A stretch of 64,000 bases of DNA from Rosa chinensis (GCF_002994745.2 NC_037094.1:11841001-11905000); one strand, 5' to 3'; counted from the stretch's first letter, positions 47,838 through 60,132 are shown. Numbers and translations: made by a program. Notes: a model not told the origin generated them from the letters alone.

Positions 47838-49297
47838 CTAGAAGCCGATGTCCTCAAAAAATTCAAAAGAGTAGTTATGAAGATGGTGGTGATCTAGACT
47901 AGGGTCCATTAAATAATTAGGATTGTAGAGATTTAGGTCATCCTGATTATTATTGTAAAACCAAAAGGAGCTCTGGTCACAATTGTTATTGCTACCCATC
48001 ATCATCGTCTCCCACATCCCACTGAACCCAACACCACTATCTCGACTGATCATCATCTCCTGATCATGATCATCATCACATCCATGGCGAGCTGGTGCTG
48101 CTGCTTCACCATAGTCGTCGCTATTCGAATCAGGTAGTGGCTGCTGCTGTAGCTCTGCAGAGTTGGACTGTTCTTTTGGACTACTTGCTTGTTGGTCTGA
48201 GGAAGTAGTAGTAGTACTACTACTACTATGACTTCTACTTCTACTCTTGGCTTTGCTCTTTACACCTTTGTAGTTGTTGACCACACCGAGCTTTTTGCTC
48301 AAATGAGAATTCCAGTGGTTCTTTACTTGGTTGTCGGTTCTTCCCGGAACCCGTCCGGCTATCAGAGACCACCTAAAGTGCAGTAAAAACAGCCAAAACT
48401 ATCAGATCAGAGCAAGCTAGAAATTACTTTTTATCATTGTCGGCGTGCAGTGAAAACAAAGACAGCAACTAGTTGAACGTCTAGTCATCCAATTCCAGCT
48501 AGCTACCAATTAAGTATTAATGACCAGCTTCTAATGCATGCAGTAGTATCGGTACTAGTACTAGCTATATGTTAGGTAGCTAGAGTAATTATGGTTGAAA
48601 TAATTGTGCTCTAGCTACCCCTGAGTTCGTTGGGGTTGGACTCACTTATTCGGAACCATACTCTTCATATTATGATGAACCGCCAAGAAAGATGGAATAT
48701 TTAACACTAGAGTAGACTAGTAGAGTAATGCAGAAGAAGATGTCTAGCTAGCTTAGGTAGATCTATATAGAACGTGTATCAGTTCATTCAACACAGCTAG
48801 CTGTACCCGGATCTTAATTTTTTAGAGAAAGACCGAGTTAAACAGAATAGTCATGAGCATATGAAATGAAAGTATGTTATATATTATAACAAAAATGAAC
48901 TAGAATGAAGTAGTAATGGTGGTGGTGGACTGGCCTGTTTCCGAGGAGGTTATGGAGGCGAATGATGAGATCGTTTTCTTCCTCAGAGAAGTCGCCACGC
49001 TTCACAGTGGGGCTCAGATAGTTCATCCACCTCAATCTGCAGCTTTTCCCACACCTCTTCAATCCTACATACATCACATTGCAGAATACTTACTGTAAAT
49101 ATATATAGGAGAAGGGAGAACAAATTAAAGTAGTTGTAAATATTAGCAAGAGTTAGCAGTAAGTTATTACCTGTGACTTTGGTGACTCGATTCCACTTGC
49201 CTTTTCCATGGACTCTGATATACTCGGTTAGAATTCTGTCTTCCTCCGCTGTCCATAGACCTTTCTTATATCCATGATTCCTTCCACTACCTTCCAT
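47838..49297 (-). CDS. R2R3-MYB transcription factor, GL1/WER/MYB23 type (subgroup 15-like)
   Basis: Exons (minus): 49171-49297, 48935-49064, 47838-48372. They total 792 nt, 263 residues. The two MYB repeats occupy ~11-114. R2 has [15 protein letters not shown] and [16 protein letters not shown]3 has [26 protein letters not shown] and VKNHWNSHL. The bHLH-interaction signature (D-L-x2-R-x3-L-x6-L-x3-R) is complete at 74-93, so it should join a bHLH-WD40 complex. MNYLSP in R2 is typical of the GL1/WER group that controls trichome and root-hair patterning. The anthocyanin subgroup-6 motif is absent. The C-terminus has a Ser/Thr-rich stretch, a Gln and acidic region, and the end FEFFEDIGF. Intron 2 appears to use a GC donor (AACAG|GCCAGT), since R86 and the invariant W87 join only this way. 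Intron positions are the conserved R2R3-MYB ones. Confidence 0.92.
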
Positions 49298-49370
49298 TAC
49301 TGCTAATTAAGCTAGCTAGCTGTACAGTTCCCTCGCTTCTGAAGCAAACCAAAGCAAGAAACCAAGAGTA

Positions 49371-49379
49371 GTATATATA
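49371..49379 (-). promoter_or_regulatory. TATA box of the MYB gene
   Basis: CTATATATA on the minus strand lies about 75-80 bp upstream of the MYB ATG, leaving a short 5' leader. Confidence 0.5.
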
Positions 49380-50062
49380 GTAGTACTGTTGAAACACAAA
49401 GGGAGAACGTGGAGAGAAAAGGTAGAGAGCTTTTAACTTGTAAGAAAGACCAGATCAAGCACTATTTGGGTGTTGGGAGAAGCGTTGGCTAGTTCAGTAT
49501 TATTGTGGCGGTAGATATATAGCTAGTATATATGTTGGGACTTGGGTTGGGGGAGAGAGTATTTATTCCGTATATTATTGTTCTATTATCAGGGTGTGAA
49601 TGAATTGTGATGGTTAGTGGGTGGCCATTTAGTGTCAACATCTGCTGTAGTGAACATGATACTGAAATTATTCAAATTACTGCTTGTACGTATGTAATTG
49701 TGTACACTTCAATAGCATGTCATCTTATATTATTGCTATGTGGGAGCCATGTAAACAAACTAAAGATTGAAGCGACCTATCCATAAGTACTCAAAAGGTT
49801 AAAGAATTGAGTACTGTGTGTCTATATATATATATATATATATCAATGTATTTTTTTAATATTAATGTACGATATTAAAGTGATCACATATTTTTAGGGC
49901 CTAGTATTTCAATTTTCAATTCTACAATAGGAACCGAGTTCAAACTTTGAATTTTTGTTCCACATTCCACAAACAAGGTTGAAGCCAACGGATCGAACTT
50001 TGTGACCTCATTTCATTATTGGCACATGCACGAGAGTACAAAAGCCTGCGATAAACAAACCA

Positions 50063-50086
50063 CCCCCCCCCCCCCCCCCCCCCCCC
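50063..50086. repeat. poly-C(24) tract
   Basis: An uninterrupted run of 24 C followed by GCAAAAAAAAA. It mirrors the poly-G tract at 27.2 kb. Confidence 0.9.
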
Positions 50087-52441
50087 GCAAAAAAAAAATT
50101 AGACAAGACCTGAAGATTGAGAGACTGATGAAGCGAACTTGAGGTTGGAGGATTCGATTATGAAACATTGAAACTAATACAAAATGACAACCCAAACTTA
50201 ACTAATCAACTGGGAAATGATCAATTAGAACTACATGTATATTACTTAATGGCCAGAATCAAAACCTAATTAAAGCATATTGATAATACCTGGCTATCTA
50301 TATGTATATCCTTAAATATAACACTACAAGTCTTAAAGAGATTAAGAAAATACTTGCACATTCATGCTTCTCATGCCCTAAACCAATATTAAACCAATGT
50401 GAAGAAAAATGCCGACGCACAAACAGCAAAAAACGAAAAGGCACACCAAAAGTAGTCTATAGCTTTACGTATGTGAAACACATTGGTCTAGAAATTAAGA
50501 TAAGATAGATGACAAAAATGTGAATGATGGAATGCCACGTGCTTTATCATGCCCACACACACACACTTATACGTACATTAATGTGAGTGCTATACGTATA
50601 AAAAATAGAGAGTACATTCTTCTCATCAATGATTGAAGTATATACAATGAATAAATAATCATTGAGATGAATTCAACAGAAAAAGATAAGAGAGTAAAAC
50701 ATAGAAATTACTCTATGCTCCCAGTAAAACATGATCTTGGTTTCGCATATATTCGCATATACGAATCGGTGAAACAGTTTGCTTTTTGTTTTGGTTCACT
50801 TTCACGTAACGCACTCTTTCTTTCTTAACGTTTTCAATTTTCATGTCCTGCTGGAAACTTGAGGTACCTTCACACCTTGCACCTGTTCGATCAGTCTATT
50901 CCTAACTCTCTCGCTGTACACGAATTTCTAGGAATAACTAAAGCTAGTGGTGAACTGCATGCCGTGGGAATTTGTACCAATGAAATTGAAAAGAAAATTT
51001 TTTATGTAGCTTCGCAGAGAGATTCTCTTTCGATCTCGATCTGCAAATGGATTACCAAAGTTTTCTTCTGGGTTCTGATGAGGTAACTTATCATGATTCG
51101 TTCGTACAGTTTTTTTTTTTTTGATGCTATCCGTACACCACTAGAATCATTCGGTTTTGTTTCCTTTCTCCCCAAAACGCCCGTGTGGAGAGAGAGAGAG
51201 AGAGAGACGGGCTGATCCACATATTGCATGGGGTGGGCTCAAAATTTTCGACCAAAAAAAAAAAAATCTATATATAGTGTCATTAAAACGTCGTCGGCTT
51301 AATGTTGAAGTCCACCAAAAAATAATTAGAGATCGGTCTCTGATCTCCTCTCTATCATTTCAGTCACTTATTAGCGATTGAGCCCTCATTTTCTTCTTCA
51401 CTTACGTTTCTCACTCTCGTTTCTATAGCCTTCAAATACTCTCGCCTCTCGGCATCCATCAACGACAATACAACATGGTACTTTTTACATTTGTACATAG
51501 TTGTACTGAAATTTATTTTTGGTTTTTGCCTAAAAGAAGACACCTGAATATGTAACCCACCCCATTTTTGAATCATAGATCCTGAGAGAGAGAGAGAGAG
51601 AGAAGGTAGGCTTTCAAGCTCCTCTTCTATTCAAAATGCAAGGTTGACAGTATTTCACTATTTCTACATTGATGTATGACATGCCTTTTCACATATAACA
51701 AAAATAAATCTAGAGGGTAAAAAACGTAATGTATATTACACACTCGTATAATGTAGAATGTATTAATATATATATATTTAAAACTTAAACTTGCTGAACA
51801 TCCCATGCCTTTCATTTCGATGTGTGTGACAGTGTGAGTGCATTAAAGTCGAAAGATTTCCTACCTTTGTTTGAAGAACTTAAAGTACAATATCAGAATT
51901 TTGTCTGTAAAAGGTTCAAATTTTGAATCTTTCAACTCCCAATTCTCATATAGGCTCGTTCAGTTAGTTATCTACGAGACTAGCTACGAGATCAATGTAA
52001 TGCTATGATTATATGAATGTGAGTGTATACATAAATATCACAGTTTAGGGTTCAATTCAATTGACAATTCAAACCAGAACCTCTTAGGGTTTTCTATTTC
52101 AGATGAGCTAGCTAGTAGGTAGACCCCTCGTGACCGTGGTCATTTTACCATCAACTCTGAACCGCCCAACGTGAAGATGATTACACCATGACCATCATTA
52201 ATTACTCATCTTGTACTAAACTAAGAATCACATGCATGGCTGCATGCATGCTACCCATTTTGGTACTTCATCTAGCTCGATCATGAAATCAAAACGACAA
52301 CGAGTCAACTAAGAAAGTGACAGAGTCAATTAAAATCTACGCAATCATAGTTTCAAAGATTAAGAAGGAGACGAGTCAGATAAAGAGATCTGGGATGGTC
52401 GATAGAGGATCTAGTTCTAGACTTCTAGTATTGAGTGCGAG

Positions 52442-52882
52442 GTGAGTAAGACACACGAAAAAGCAACAACAACAAAAAATCACTGTCGCGAGCTACTAAG
52501 CAACAGTGAGAAGCTTCGAAAATCGAAATCAAAAGCAAACAAAAACCAAAGGCATTCAATGAGATTACCACAGGTCCATTCCGTAGTCTCACTCATTCAT
52601 ACCATGCACCACCTTCTTCACCTCCATGTGATCGAAGCTGTTTTGTTATCAATGCCTCAATTATCAAAAATTGCAGAGAGCTTTGTCTATGTGCTGCTGT
52701 TCTTACGTGTCAAGACTGTATTGGTCATGGCTGAACCAGTCCGTGATCGTTTTGATCCAAAGTTGCTGAGATTTTTTGATACTGCACAAGAAGATCCAGT
52801 ATGTGGCAATCATGATGTTTTGGAATACATAGTTCTAATTTGTTGTGTGTTAGAGAATTTTCTGACTACATTATCTATCTAA
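52442..52882 (+). CDS. unrecognised reading frame, possible gene remnant
   Basis: An open frame of 146 codons. Its second half (from about 52600) looks protein-like: hydrophobic then LRVKTVLVMAEPVRDRFDPK and LLRFFDTAQEDP. I do not recognise a family. No flanking exons could be joined. It could be a decayed gene piece or an exon of a noncoding RNA. Confidence 0.2.
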   Translation: MSKTHEKATTTKNHCRELLSNSEKLRKSKSKANKNQRHSMRLPQVHSVVSLIHTMHHLLHLHVIEAVLLSMPQLSKIAESFVYVLLFLRVKTVLVMAEPVRDRFDPKLLRFFDTAQEDPVCGNHDVLEYIVLICCVLENFLTTLSI

Positions 52883-53163
52883 CTTACCCTTCATTACGTA
52901 CTACACCTGTTTTTGATGCCAATCCAAGTTCACCAATGTTCTCAACAACAATAACGACAAACTCAACTAGGTTTTTGCAAATCAGAGACAACAACTTTCC
53001 CAACTATAGGGATAAATGTTTGTTTCTGTAATTAAAAAAAAATTAATTAAAAAAAAAAAAAATATATATATATATATATATAGAGGGATAAATGCTTTTA
53101 ACAAATAAACAACTAGCACCGCAAACTCAATCCATGCACCAGTTGGGAACAAAATAATTGATA

Positions 53164-54472
53164 GGAAAATTCGTCTAAACAATGTCTGAACTTTTCCAGA
53201 CTATTAATTTTCATACCTATATTTCAAAAAACATCAAAATGGTACTTGACGATTTAAGTCCGACCCAACTTTCGTACCTAGAAACAGTAAAATCGTTAAC
53301 TCTGTTAACTTTTGAAGGGTATTTTCATCATTTTACTATTCATCATCCTATCTCTCTGCAACTTCACCCTTTGTTCTCTCTTCTGGTTTCACTTCTCTGC
53401 ACCTTTCATGCCGTCGATCATAGTATTCCAACTAGCTGTACACCTTTCTATCATCTCATCGAACAATGTCCTCGCTAAGATCATATTCCCTACACGAGTA
53501 AGAGAAGAAAACATTGTAGTCCATGCAAAACATCTCTCTTAGGCATTTGATCGAACACCTTCTGGGCTTCACCAATTCGTCCCAGCTTCGAATACAAATC
53601 AATCAAAGCAGTCTGAACAAACACATGTCTCTTGAGAAAAACAACCATAGAAACAAGTCAAAAAAGAAAACCCAAATCAGATCAACCAAGAAAAGTGAAC
53701 TGATGATGCCCATTTCACAAAGAGGAGCCCGTCGTCGCCAACCGAGATGTTGGCTTTCCGGTTGATTTCCGGCTTCTCTCTAGAGATACTTGAGACTTCG
53801 TGGGTCTGATGACTCGGAGAAACACTCGGTGCTAGTTAAGGTCAGGGTTCTTGGAGTACTTGTATTTTCTGCCTGGAATTGAAGGGCTTGAGGGAGACGA
53901 AGGCGTGCATATGGATTTGAATGTTGCTTCGGCGTCGAAAGAGGAGTCGCCCGTAGCGATGGTGGCTATTCTGGTGGCGGAGTCGAGGTGGCGCTCGCGG
54001 CGGACGTCATCCTCGATTTCTTGCTGGGCACTGCGGCTTCTCGGCGTTGGCGTTGTTCCACCGCGGGAATCAGACCTCTGTGAGTGGGCTGTTCTGGAGT
54101 TGGTTGTGGGTCGGGTTTGGGTTCACCGGTGGCGCGAAAATGGGGCAATCGAAGAAGCAGCAATCGAGAGAGATAGAGATAGCGCTTTGTCCTTAGTTTG
54201 ATGAAGCAGCAATCGAAGAAGAAGAAAGAAAGAAAGAAAGAATTAGTTATCAATAGATCTGAGAGTCTGGTTTGGTGATGGTTTCAGATAAGATGAATAG
54301 TAGAATGATTTAAATACCCTTCAAAAGTTAACAAAGTTAATGATTTTATTGTTGCTAGGTACGGAAGTTGGGTCGGGCTTAAATTGTCAAATACCATTTT
54401 GATGTTTTTTGAAATATAGGCATGAAAATTAATAGTATGAAAAAGTTTAGACACTGTTTGAACGAATTTCCC
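53164..54472. mobile_element. Pack-MULE (Mutator-like element with captured gene fragments)
   Basis: TAATTGATA (53155-53163) and TAATTAATA (54473-54481) form a 9-bp TSD with one change. Terminal inverted repeats of about 183 bp (53164-53346 and ~54290-54472) start GGAAAATTCG/GGGAAATTCG and include ATTAATTTTCAT and CATCAAAATGGTA. Between them is about 940 bp of GC-richer sequence, including a piece of a PPR gene and another coding-like segment at ~53850-54200 (GIEGLEGDEGVHMDLNVAS). No transposase is present. Confidence 0.88.
53532..53634 (-). pseudogene. captured PPR gene fragment inside the Pack-MULE
   Basis: On the minus strand 34-35 codons in one open frame read KRHVFVQTALIDLYSKLG then RIGEAQKVFDQMPKRD, a textbook PPR helix pair of the plant PLS class. 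It is not a copy of the PPR gene at 60.1 kb, whose corresponding segments differ, so the donor lies elsewhere in the genome. Confidence 0.85.
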
Positions 54473-54592
54473 TAATTAATATAAGGGAGAGGATCCTCTC
54501 CGGAGCAATGAAATTGCCTGAGCTGCCTAAGCTTTTAATCATGTAATGACACTTGTAAAACAACATCTACTGGTCTACAATAGTGCCACATA

Positions 54593-55649
54593 AGAGCAAG
54601 TCCACTGGTGTGTTTTTGACCGTCACCAGCTAGGAAAAGTTTAGGTGGTAACCATGGAGGGGGAAAATGGGTTTCTAGCGGTGGGTTTTTGGCTGGCCAA
54701 AAGTCAGACTTTCTTGATCGAAGCCAAGAAAAAAGGCAAGGCCATGACAATTTTATTGACCCAGCCAAGAAGCCTGCCAGCTCGGAAGAGAGGTGAACGT
54801 GGGTGACGTCATCTACACAAGTGGAGAAGGCAACGCGCTCAAGTCCCCGAGAGGATGCTGGAAAAGTGAAATTCTGGCCGGGTCATGTAGCAAGGCTGTG
54901 GGAGGCCTTCGATCTCCTTCTGGGTTGCGTGGTGAGGTGAGGCACTACTGTGCGGAGGACGAGCGAGTCGATCGAGGCGAGCCCGTATGGCCTGGGTCCG
55001 CGGCTGGAGGACACACGACGCAACGCCGAAAAACTCGGGTCGGGTAGGTCGATACCTGGCGGGTCTAAGGAGACATAGAGGAGAGAGAAGAGAGAGTTTT
55101 AGGGGTGAAAGTGAAGAAAAGAGGAAAAACCTGTCCTTATGAAAAAGGACCAGAAATTTTTGCAATTTATAGAAAATTTTCAAAAATTTATAACTAATTC
55201 ATACGAACTTGGATTTTTGTGTTGCACACATGCACGAACTCGTATTAACGATCCCTATAACTTTCATGAAGGAAGTTTTCCCAAATTATGTATGTATAAA
55301 AAGTTAATTTTCGAGACCCCCCTAAATAACGTTTGTTTAGAAAATAAAATCGATTCGAAACCAAATTTCTCATAAAACAACTGACGAAACAGTCTCAATA
55401 TTCATAATTCAAGTATCCAAACAATTATTGAATTACAAAATCGACATTAATTATCCATAAATCTCAATTATTATCATCTATTTACATCAAATCTATTTTT
55501 ATTTTTCAATAAAAACAAAATAAATTTAATGAACAGTAAATCTCACAAGTCAAAAAACAGAACGGGTGGAAACCTATGTCCAGTGGCAGTGAACAATTTC
55601 TTGACTTTTCGACTTTAACATTTCTTAATTACGGGTAGACTTGCTCTGA
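54593..55649. mobile_element. possible TIR transposon with AGAGCAAGTCYAC ends
   Basis: The left end AGAGCAAGTCCACTGG at 54593 and right end GTAGACTTGCTCT near 55637-55649 are inverted matches of about 13 bp. A further CCAGTGGCAGTGAAC word sits near the right end. No matching target duplication was found. The interior is GC-rich on the left half and AT-rich on the right. No transposase is visible. Confidence 0.5.
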
Positions 55650-57509
55650 TGAGACATCTAAAATTTCAACCAAAAGCAAAGAAAGAGAAGGGTAACGACT
55701 CCTTCACTCAGAGTACTGGAGAGTCTGGGAGCCATTCGAGCTCTTGGTTTAGAATCTCTTGGCTGCCAAATAAAAACTACATCGTCGTGGCTATTCTTGC
55801 ATACAGAGAAACAAAACTCGGTGCAGAGAACTACCTTTTAAGATTGGTTGGGATTCAATTGATGGGACGACATTGAGGATCCAAGTATTACCTACAACAA
55901 GTAAGTCAAAGACGAATTTGGGACGAAATGGTTGGGATTCAATTGATGGGTTCGAACTTTTGGGGTGGGTGTTCCATTAATGGGTTGGTTCTTCTGTTCT
56001 ATTGAAGAACAAGATCTGGGTATATGGGTAAACCATCAAGGGAACATATTCATTAAACACAAATCATTTGCAAAATCCAATTAGACAAGGTTGTGATTTT
56101 CTGCAAAACCAACAAAGAGAGGAATGAGATAAATGTAAAATTATAGCCACCATGATTGAATAAATTAGGCGACCCAAAATTTGATTTACCCAGATCCACC
56201 GGAATTAAACAACTAGATTTATATTTCTACAACATCAGTAGTCTATTTTATGGCGAAGTGGCAGGTGATTTCGTTATAGAGAGAATGAGAGGAAAGGAGA
56301 AGATGGTCTGCTACAGTAGATAAGCATTTGAATTTAGAAAAAGCAATCAGTTGTGGGTAAGCTGCGTTGAGTGAGAGAGAATAAATCATCACTTCCCAGC
56401 ATAATTCTGCATATACCCAATATTTCAAGCTACTATTCTCTTCTTATTTAGTCTCAGCTGTAGAACAGACCAGCAACGAAGAACTGAGAGAAGGAGGCGT
56501 GAAGGAAGAGAATAGAGAGAGAAGAACAGCAAAATAAGACAAATTAAAGTTTATCGTAGACCTTTAGATTAATTATATCCACATGTCATTATTTAGTCAA
56601 AATATTAGGAAGCTCGGGATGGGAATGAGCTTAGGAGAGATCCACTCTCTTGATGTAAGTGGGGTTACACTCTAACTACGTACGTGATGAGTGGCGTTTT
56701 GATCAATTTCTGGCAAACTGACACATTGACCAAGCAGCCTAGCTTGTCGTCAAACAATAATTATTAAGGGACCAAGTAGTATAGTGTAGGTCTCAACATC
56801 TGGAATAGTTCTCAGACCTAGATTCGAGGGATAGGGCAACTTATGCAATGATGATTTACACTGCTAGTCAGCAGCTTCTTGTCCACATTGAGGTCTCAAC
56901 GTCTGGAATAGTTCTCAGACCTAGATTTGAGGGATAGGGCATCTTATGCAATGATGATTTACACTGCTAGTCAGCAGCTTCTTGTCCATGTTGAATCTGA
57001 GGCGAATAAACAAACAGTATCGTTGCAGTCTTTATATTCTGGAACATTTTCACTTCTTTGAATATTTCCTTCTGAGCAATGTTGGGATTAGGTCAAGTTT
57101 ATTTTGAAAATGGGAAAGTCCAGAGGTGCATAACGATCTACATGATGAAATCTCCCGCTCAAATAACAAGTTTCTAAGTTCTAAGGTAAATAACACTAAA
57201 ATAAAATCTGAGTTGTGACATCTCTACTGGTGCAAGGGTTGACGGGACTCGGACGGCTCATGTACAAGATCATTTTAGCACGGTACTGCGGTCTTCACTG
57301 GATTTTGGTGTCTTTGTAATCCGTTCAAGACAAAATCTCTTGGATGAAAAAAAAATTGGGCGAGTTTGACAGCTAGAAAGCTTGCACTTCTGGAATTGTC
57401 ATGCTACAAGAAAAGCATTAAAGATACAGTTCATATCACTAAAGAAATTGGAGAAATAATACAGAAACACAGACAACGAAGACAAGTGATTGAATCATAA
57501 CGTAATGGA
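55650..57509. other. intergenic region downstream of RRP40
   Basis: The right end includes the RRP40 3' UTR (minus strand). A 103-bp tandem duplication is listed separately. No other gene or element is recognised. Confidence 0.55.
56789..56994. repeat. 103-bp tandem duplication
   Basis: Two adjacent copies begin GGTCTCAACATCTGGAATAG (56789) and GGTCTCAACGTCTGGAATAG (56892), with only a few differences. Confidence 0.9.
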
Positions 57510-59934
57510 CTAACTTGCTAAGTCATTGATCTTCTTCAAAAGCTTATCCACCATACCAATCTGCTGTACCCCACTAAGGGACTCCGAGTTCATAATTGCA
57601 TTAGCAACTATGATCACCTTATCTGCTTCAGTAGCGTTCACCTAGAAGTTGACAAGAATATGTAAGGAAAGTCTTTTTTTTTTTAAAGGGATCAGAACAG
57701 TGTTTGCAACATGAAAATGTCCCAATTGAATAAGTTTAGTCAAGACCCTAGCAAAGGTTTATCAAGCCTAGCAAGCAATGAGCTTAGTGTTAAATAGATG
57801 CCAATCGCAAATAAATTAACTACTGAGATGCAATGGACATGAGAAACTGCTTAAACACATTTTTTCTTTTTCAAGAAAGAGGTCCTCAAGAAGTATACCC
57901 AAACACGGCCATTTAAACCAACTGCTATTTCAAAGGAGATGTTCCTCCCAAGTGCTGCAAGAACTGGGCATGTTGGTGAACTCAGCAGCCTGAAAACAAA
58001 ATTATAGTTAAAATACCATACTGGAAAGAACCCCTCCACATGTAGCTCTTTTGTGTACCAAGAGCAGACAAACATGTAGCCAAGCACTCAAGCAAATTTT
58101 TACGTATCATAGCAAGGGGAGCTACATCTCACATTCTTGAAAGGCCAGTTGAGCATTCAAACATGTAGCCATCTTTAAGGGAACCATACTCTGCTGCTTT
58201 TCCACCAGCTATAGATCAAACAATTAAAACAAGGTCAATCATACAAATTGATTCAACAAAAAATCAAAATTACTGATACAGGAAAAATAAATGAGCAAAT
58301 AAGGCATGCGGGAGATGGAGAAAGATAAAGATTGAAAACCAACCATCAGTGCATGACAACTCAGGGTTCATACCAGGGTTTGCCTTCACGACCCGAACAT
58401 AAAGCAATGTACCTACCTGCAAAGCAACTCATTAAGCCATAGGAGGATATTGTAAAGCCCTGAATTCAGAGATTTCTCTGCACTTACATAAAAAGAGAAG
58501 GACTAAAATTATAACAAGAAATTATAGCTGTTTCAGTACAGCGGCTCCCCTAGAGGCCCCCCTCCCCACCAAAAATTATTTGTAAAGGCTATGTCTTTCA
58601 AGTATTAGTTGAAAACTGACATCCTATATAGAACATTTATAGAACTACTTCATATATCCTAACAAAAACAAGGCCTAATCATGTTTTATATGCTGTCTTA
58701 TCAGTTGCAGAGGTAAGGCACAGTCACCAACAAGAAGATCAAACACAAACTTCAAGCTCATAGAAGCTCCCAGAATCACCCTGATATACAGTAGATATAT
58801 AATACACACATGAACACCTTTGAAATATTCATGTTTTGACCATCTTGACTTTTTCATTACTCAAAAACATTATCATATTTCTCAAAGATATAATTCTGCT
58901 TCCTACACAAACACAGACACACCGCTATTAAGAATAAAAGAGCATTTCAATTAAGATTGTAAAGAAAAAAGGAACACTGTGTGCTTAAAAAGTTCATGGT
59001 TCCAAATACTTATATTAGCAACAAGAATTATCATCTGATTTCTTCAAATATATAGAACTGCGTCACACTTGACACATTCACCTCCAAAAACTACATACCT
59101 ACCTACTGAATCAGTTTCACATCTTTTTTGAACCTCCCCGCCCTCCCAAACTTTTCTTTGACAAACCAAACAAGTATGGAGTATGTATCTTACACATATG
59201 ACTCCAGTCCCCTATACAATAGTTTAGGTCGCAAACTATCCAAAATCATCTACATTGTACACCACACAAGAAATAATGGAAAGTAGCAATAGTACAAACA
59301 TGATTTGCACTATAAACAGACCTCAAACTTTGGTATGTTTCTCCTGGTTCCTCCTTCGAAAGCAAGCACGGGCAAAAACGCCAGCGAAGGCCCCTTAATG
59401 TCCACCAGAAAATTCTAAACCCACACAAACAAAACCAAAAGATGATAAACAAAATGCCAGCACCGAAAATCCAACACCATATACACAATCTTACATCTGC
59501 TTTAGAGTCCACCACGATTCCAAGAACAGAATCCTCCACACAAGGCACATACTGCGCAAACAATCGTCAGCATTGAAATTGAGTAGTACTATGTGCAAGA
59601 AAAGATCGAAACTTTTTCGAATGTGAATGTGGGCTTGTACTGACCCGTTTCTGGGACGTTTCGACCCAGTACTTGTTGGGCCTTGAGAACCTCAACGTTC
59701 CGGCCTTCATCGCAGCTATTGCATCGCAGTCCTGCCGGAGACCCCCGCCCAGTTTGATGGTCTGGTTCGCCATTTCTGTTAGGTCAAGAACCACATCTCC
59801 CGGAACCTAAACCACCATGAAATTGTTAAATTCCCAAAAAAAAAAAAATCCAATCTCTTATGGTTTAGGGAAGAAGAAAGGGAAGTACTTACGACTGATT
59901 GGTCTACGAAGTTCGCCGGCGCTATCTCGGCCAT
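57510..59934 (-). CDS. RRP40: RNA exosome complex subunit RRP40 (EXOSC3 homologue)
   Basis: Exons (minus): 59893-59934, 59645-59806, 59495-59551, 59322-59414, 58344-58416, 58133-58208, 57899-57989, 57510-57641. They total 726 nt, 241 residues, the usual plant RRP40 length. The N-terminal domain contains VPGDVVLDLTEM and a GGGLRQD block. The S1 RNA-binding domain (about 60-145) includes YVPCVEDSVLGIVVDSKAD and GTLLYVRVVKANPGMNPELS. The C-terminal KH-type domain carries the family motif GLNGRVWV (192-199). It forms part of the RNA-binding cap of the 3'-5' exosome, acting in rRNA processing and RNA turnover in nucleus and cytosol. Intron 4 is the longest (~0.9 kb). The gene is divergent from a PPR gene across 198 bp that hold a telo-box, typical of ribosome-biogenesis genes. 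Confidence 0.95.
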
Positions 59935-60132
59935 TGATAGTTTCTCTGACTGGTGATCGGCGACTAGGTTGGGGGGAAGCAGGGTTTGAGTATAAAGTAT
60001 AAAGAAGAAGAAGACGACGACGAATGGGTATTTAAGTCATTTAAACCCTAATTTTCTGCCGCCCTAACTGCAAACGACGTCGTATGGTACCATATCTTAT
60101 TCGCGGGAAGTTTTGGGTCTCGGGGAGAGAAA
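59935..60132. promoter_or_regulatory. bidirectional promoter of RRP40 and the PPR gene, with telo-box and ACGACGTCGT palindrome
   Basis: The two start codons are 198 bp apart, so both 5' leaders and core promoters must share this stretch. AAACCCTAA (telo-box) lies at 60043-60051. ACGACGTCGT lies at 60074-60083. There is no obvious TATA box, as is common for plant housekeeping and PPR promoters. Confidence 0.75.

Larger units (their letters stand above)
49298..53154. other. MYB upstream region and long intergenic stretch
   Basis: It contains the MYB promoter (first ~1-2 kb), a TA microsatellite at ~49826-49844, a 24-C homopolymer at 50063-50086, GA tracts at ~51188-51208 and ~51583-51602, and an AT run at ~53061-53080. 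Apart from the doubtful frame at 52.4-52.9 kb, no gene is supported. Confidence 0.55.
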
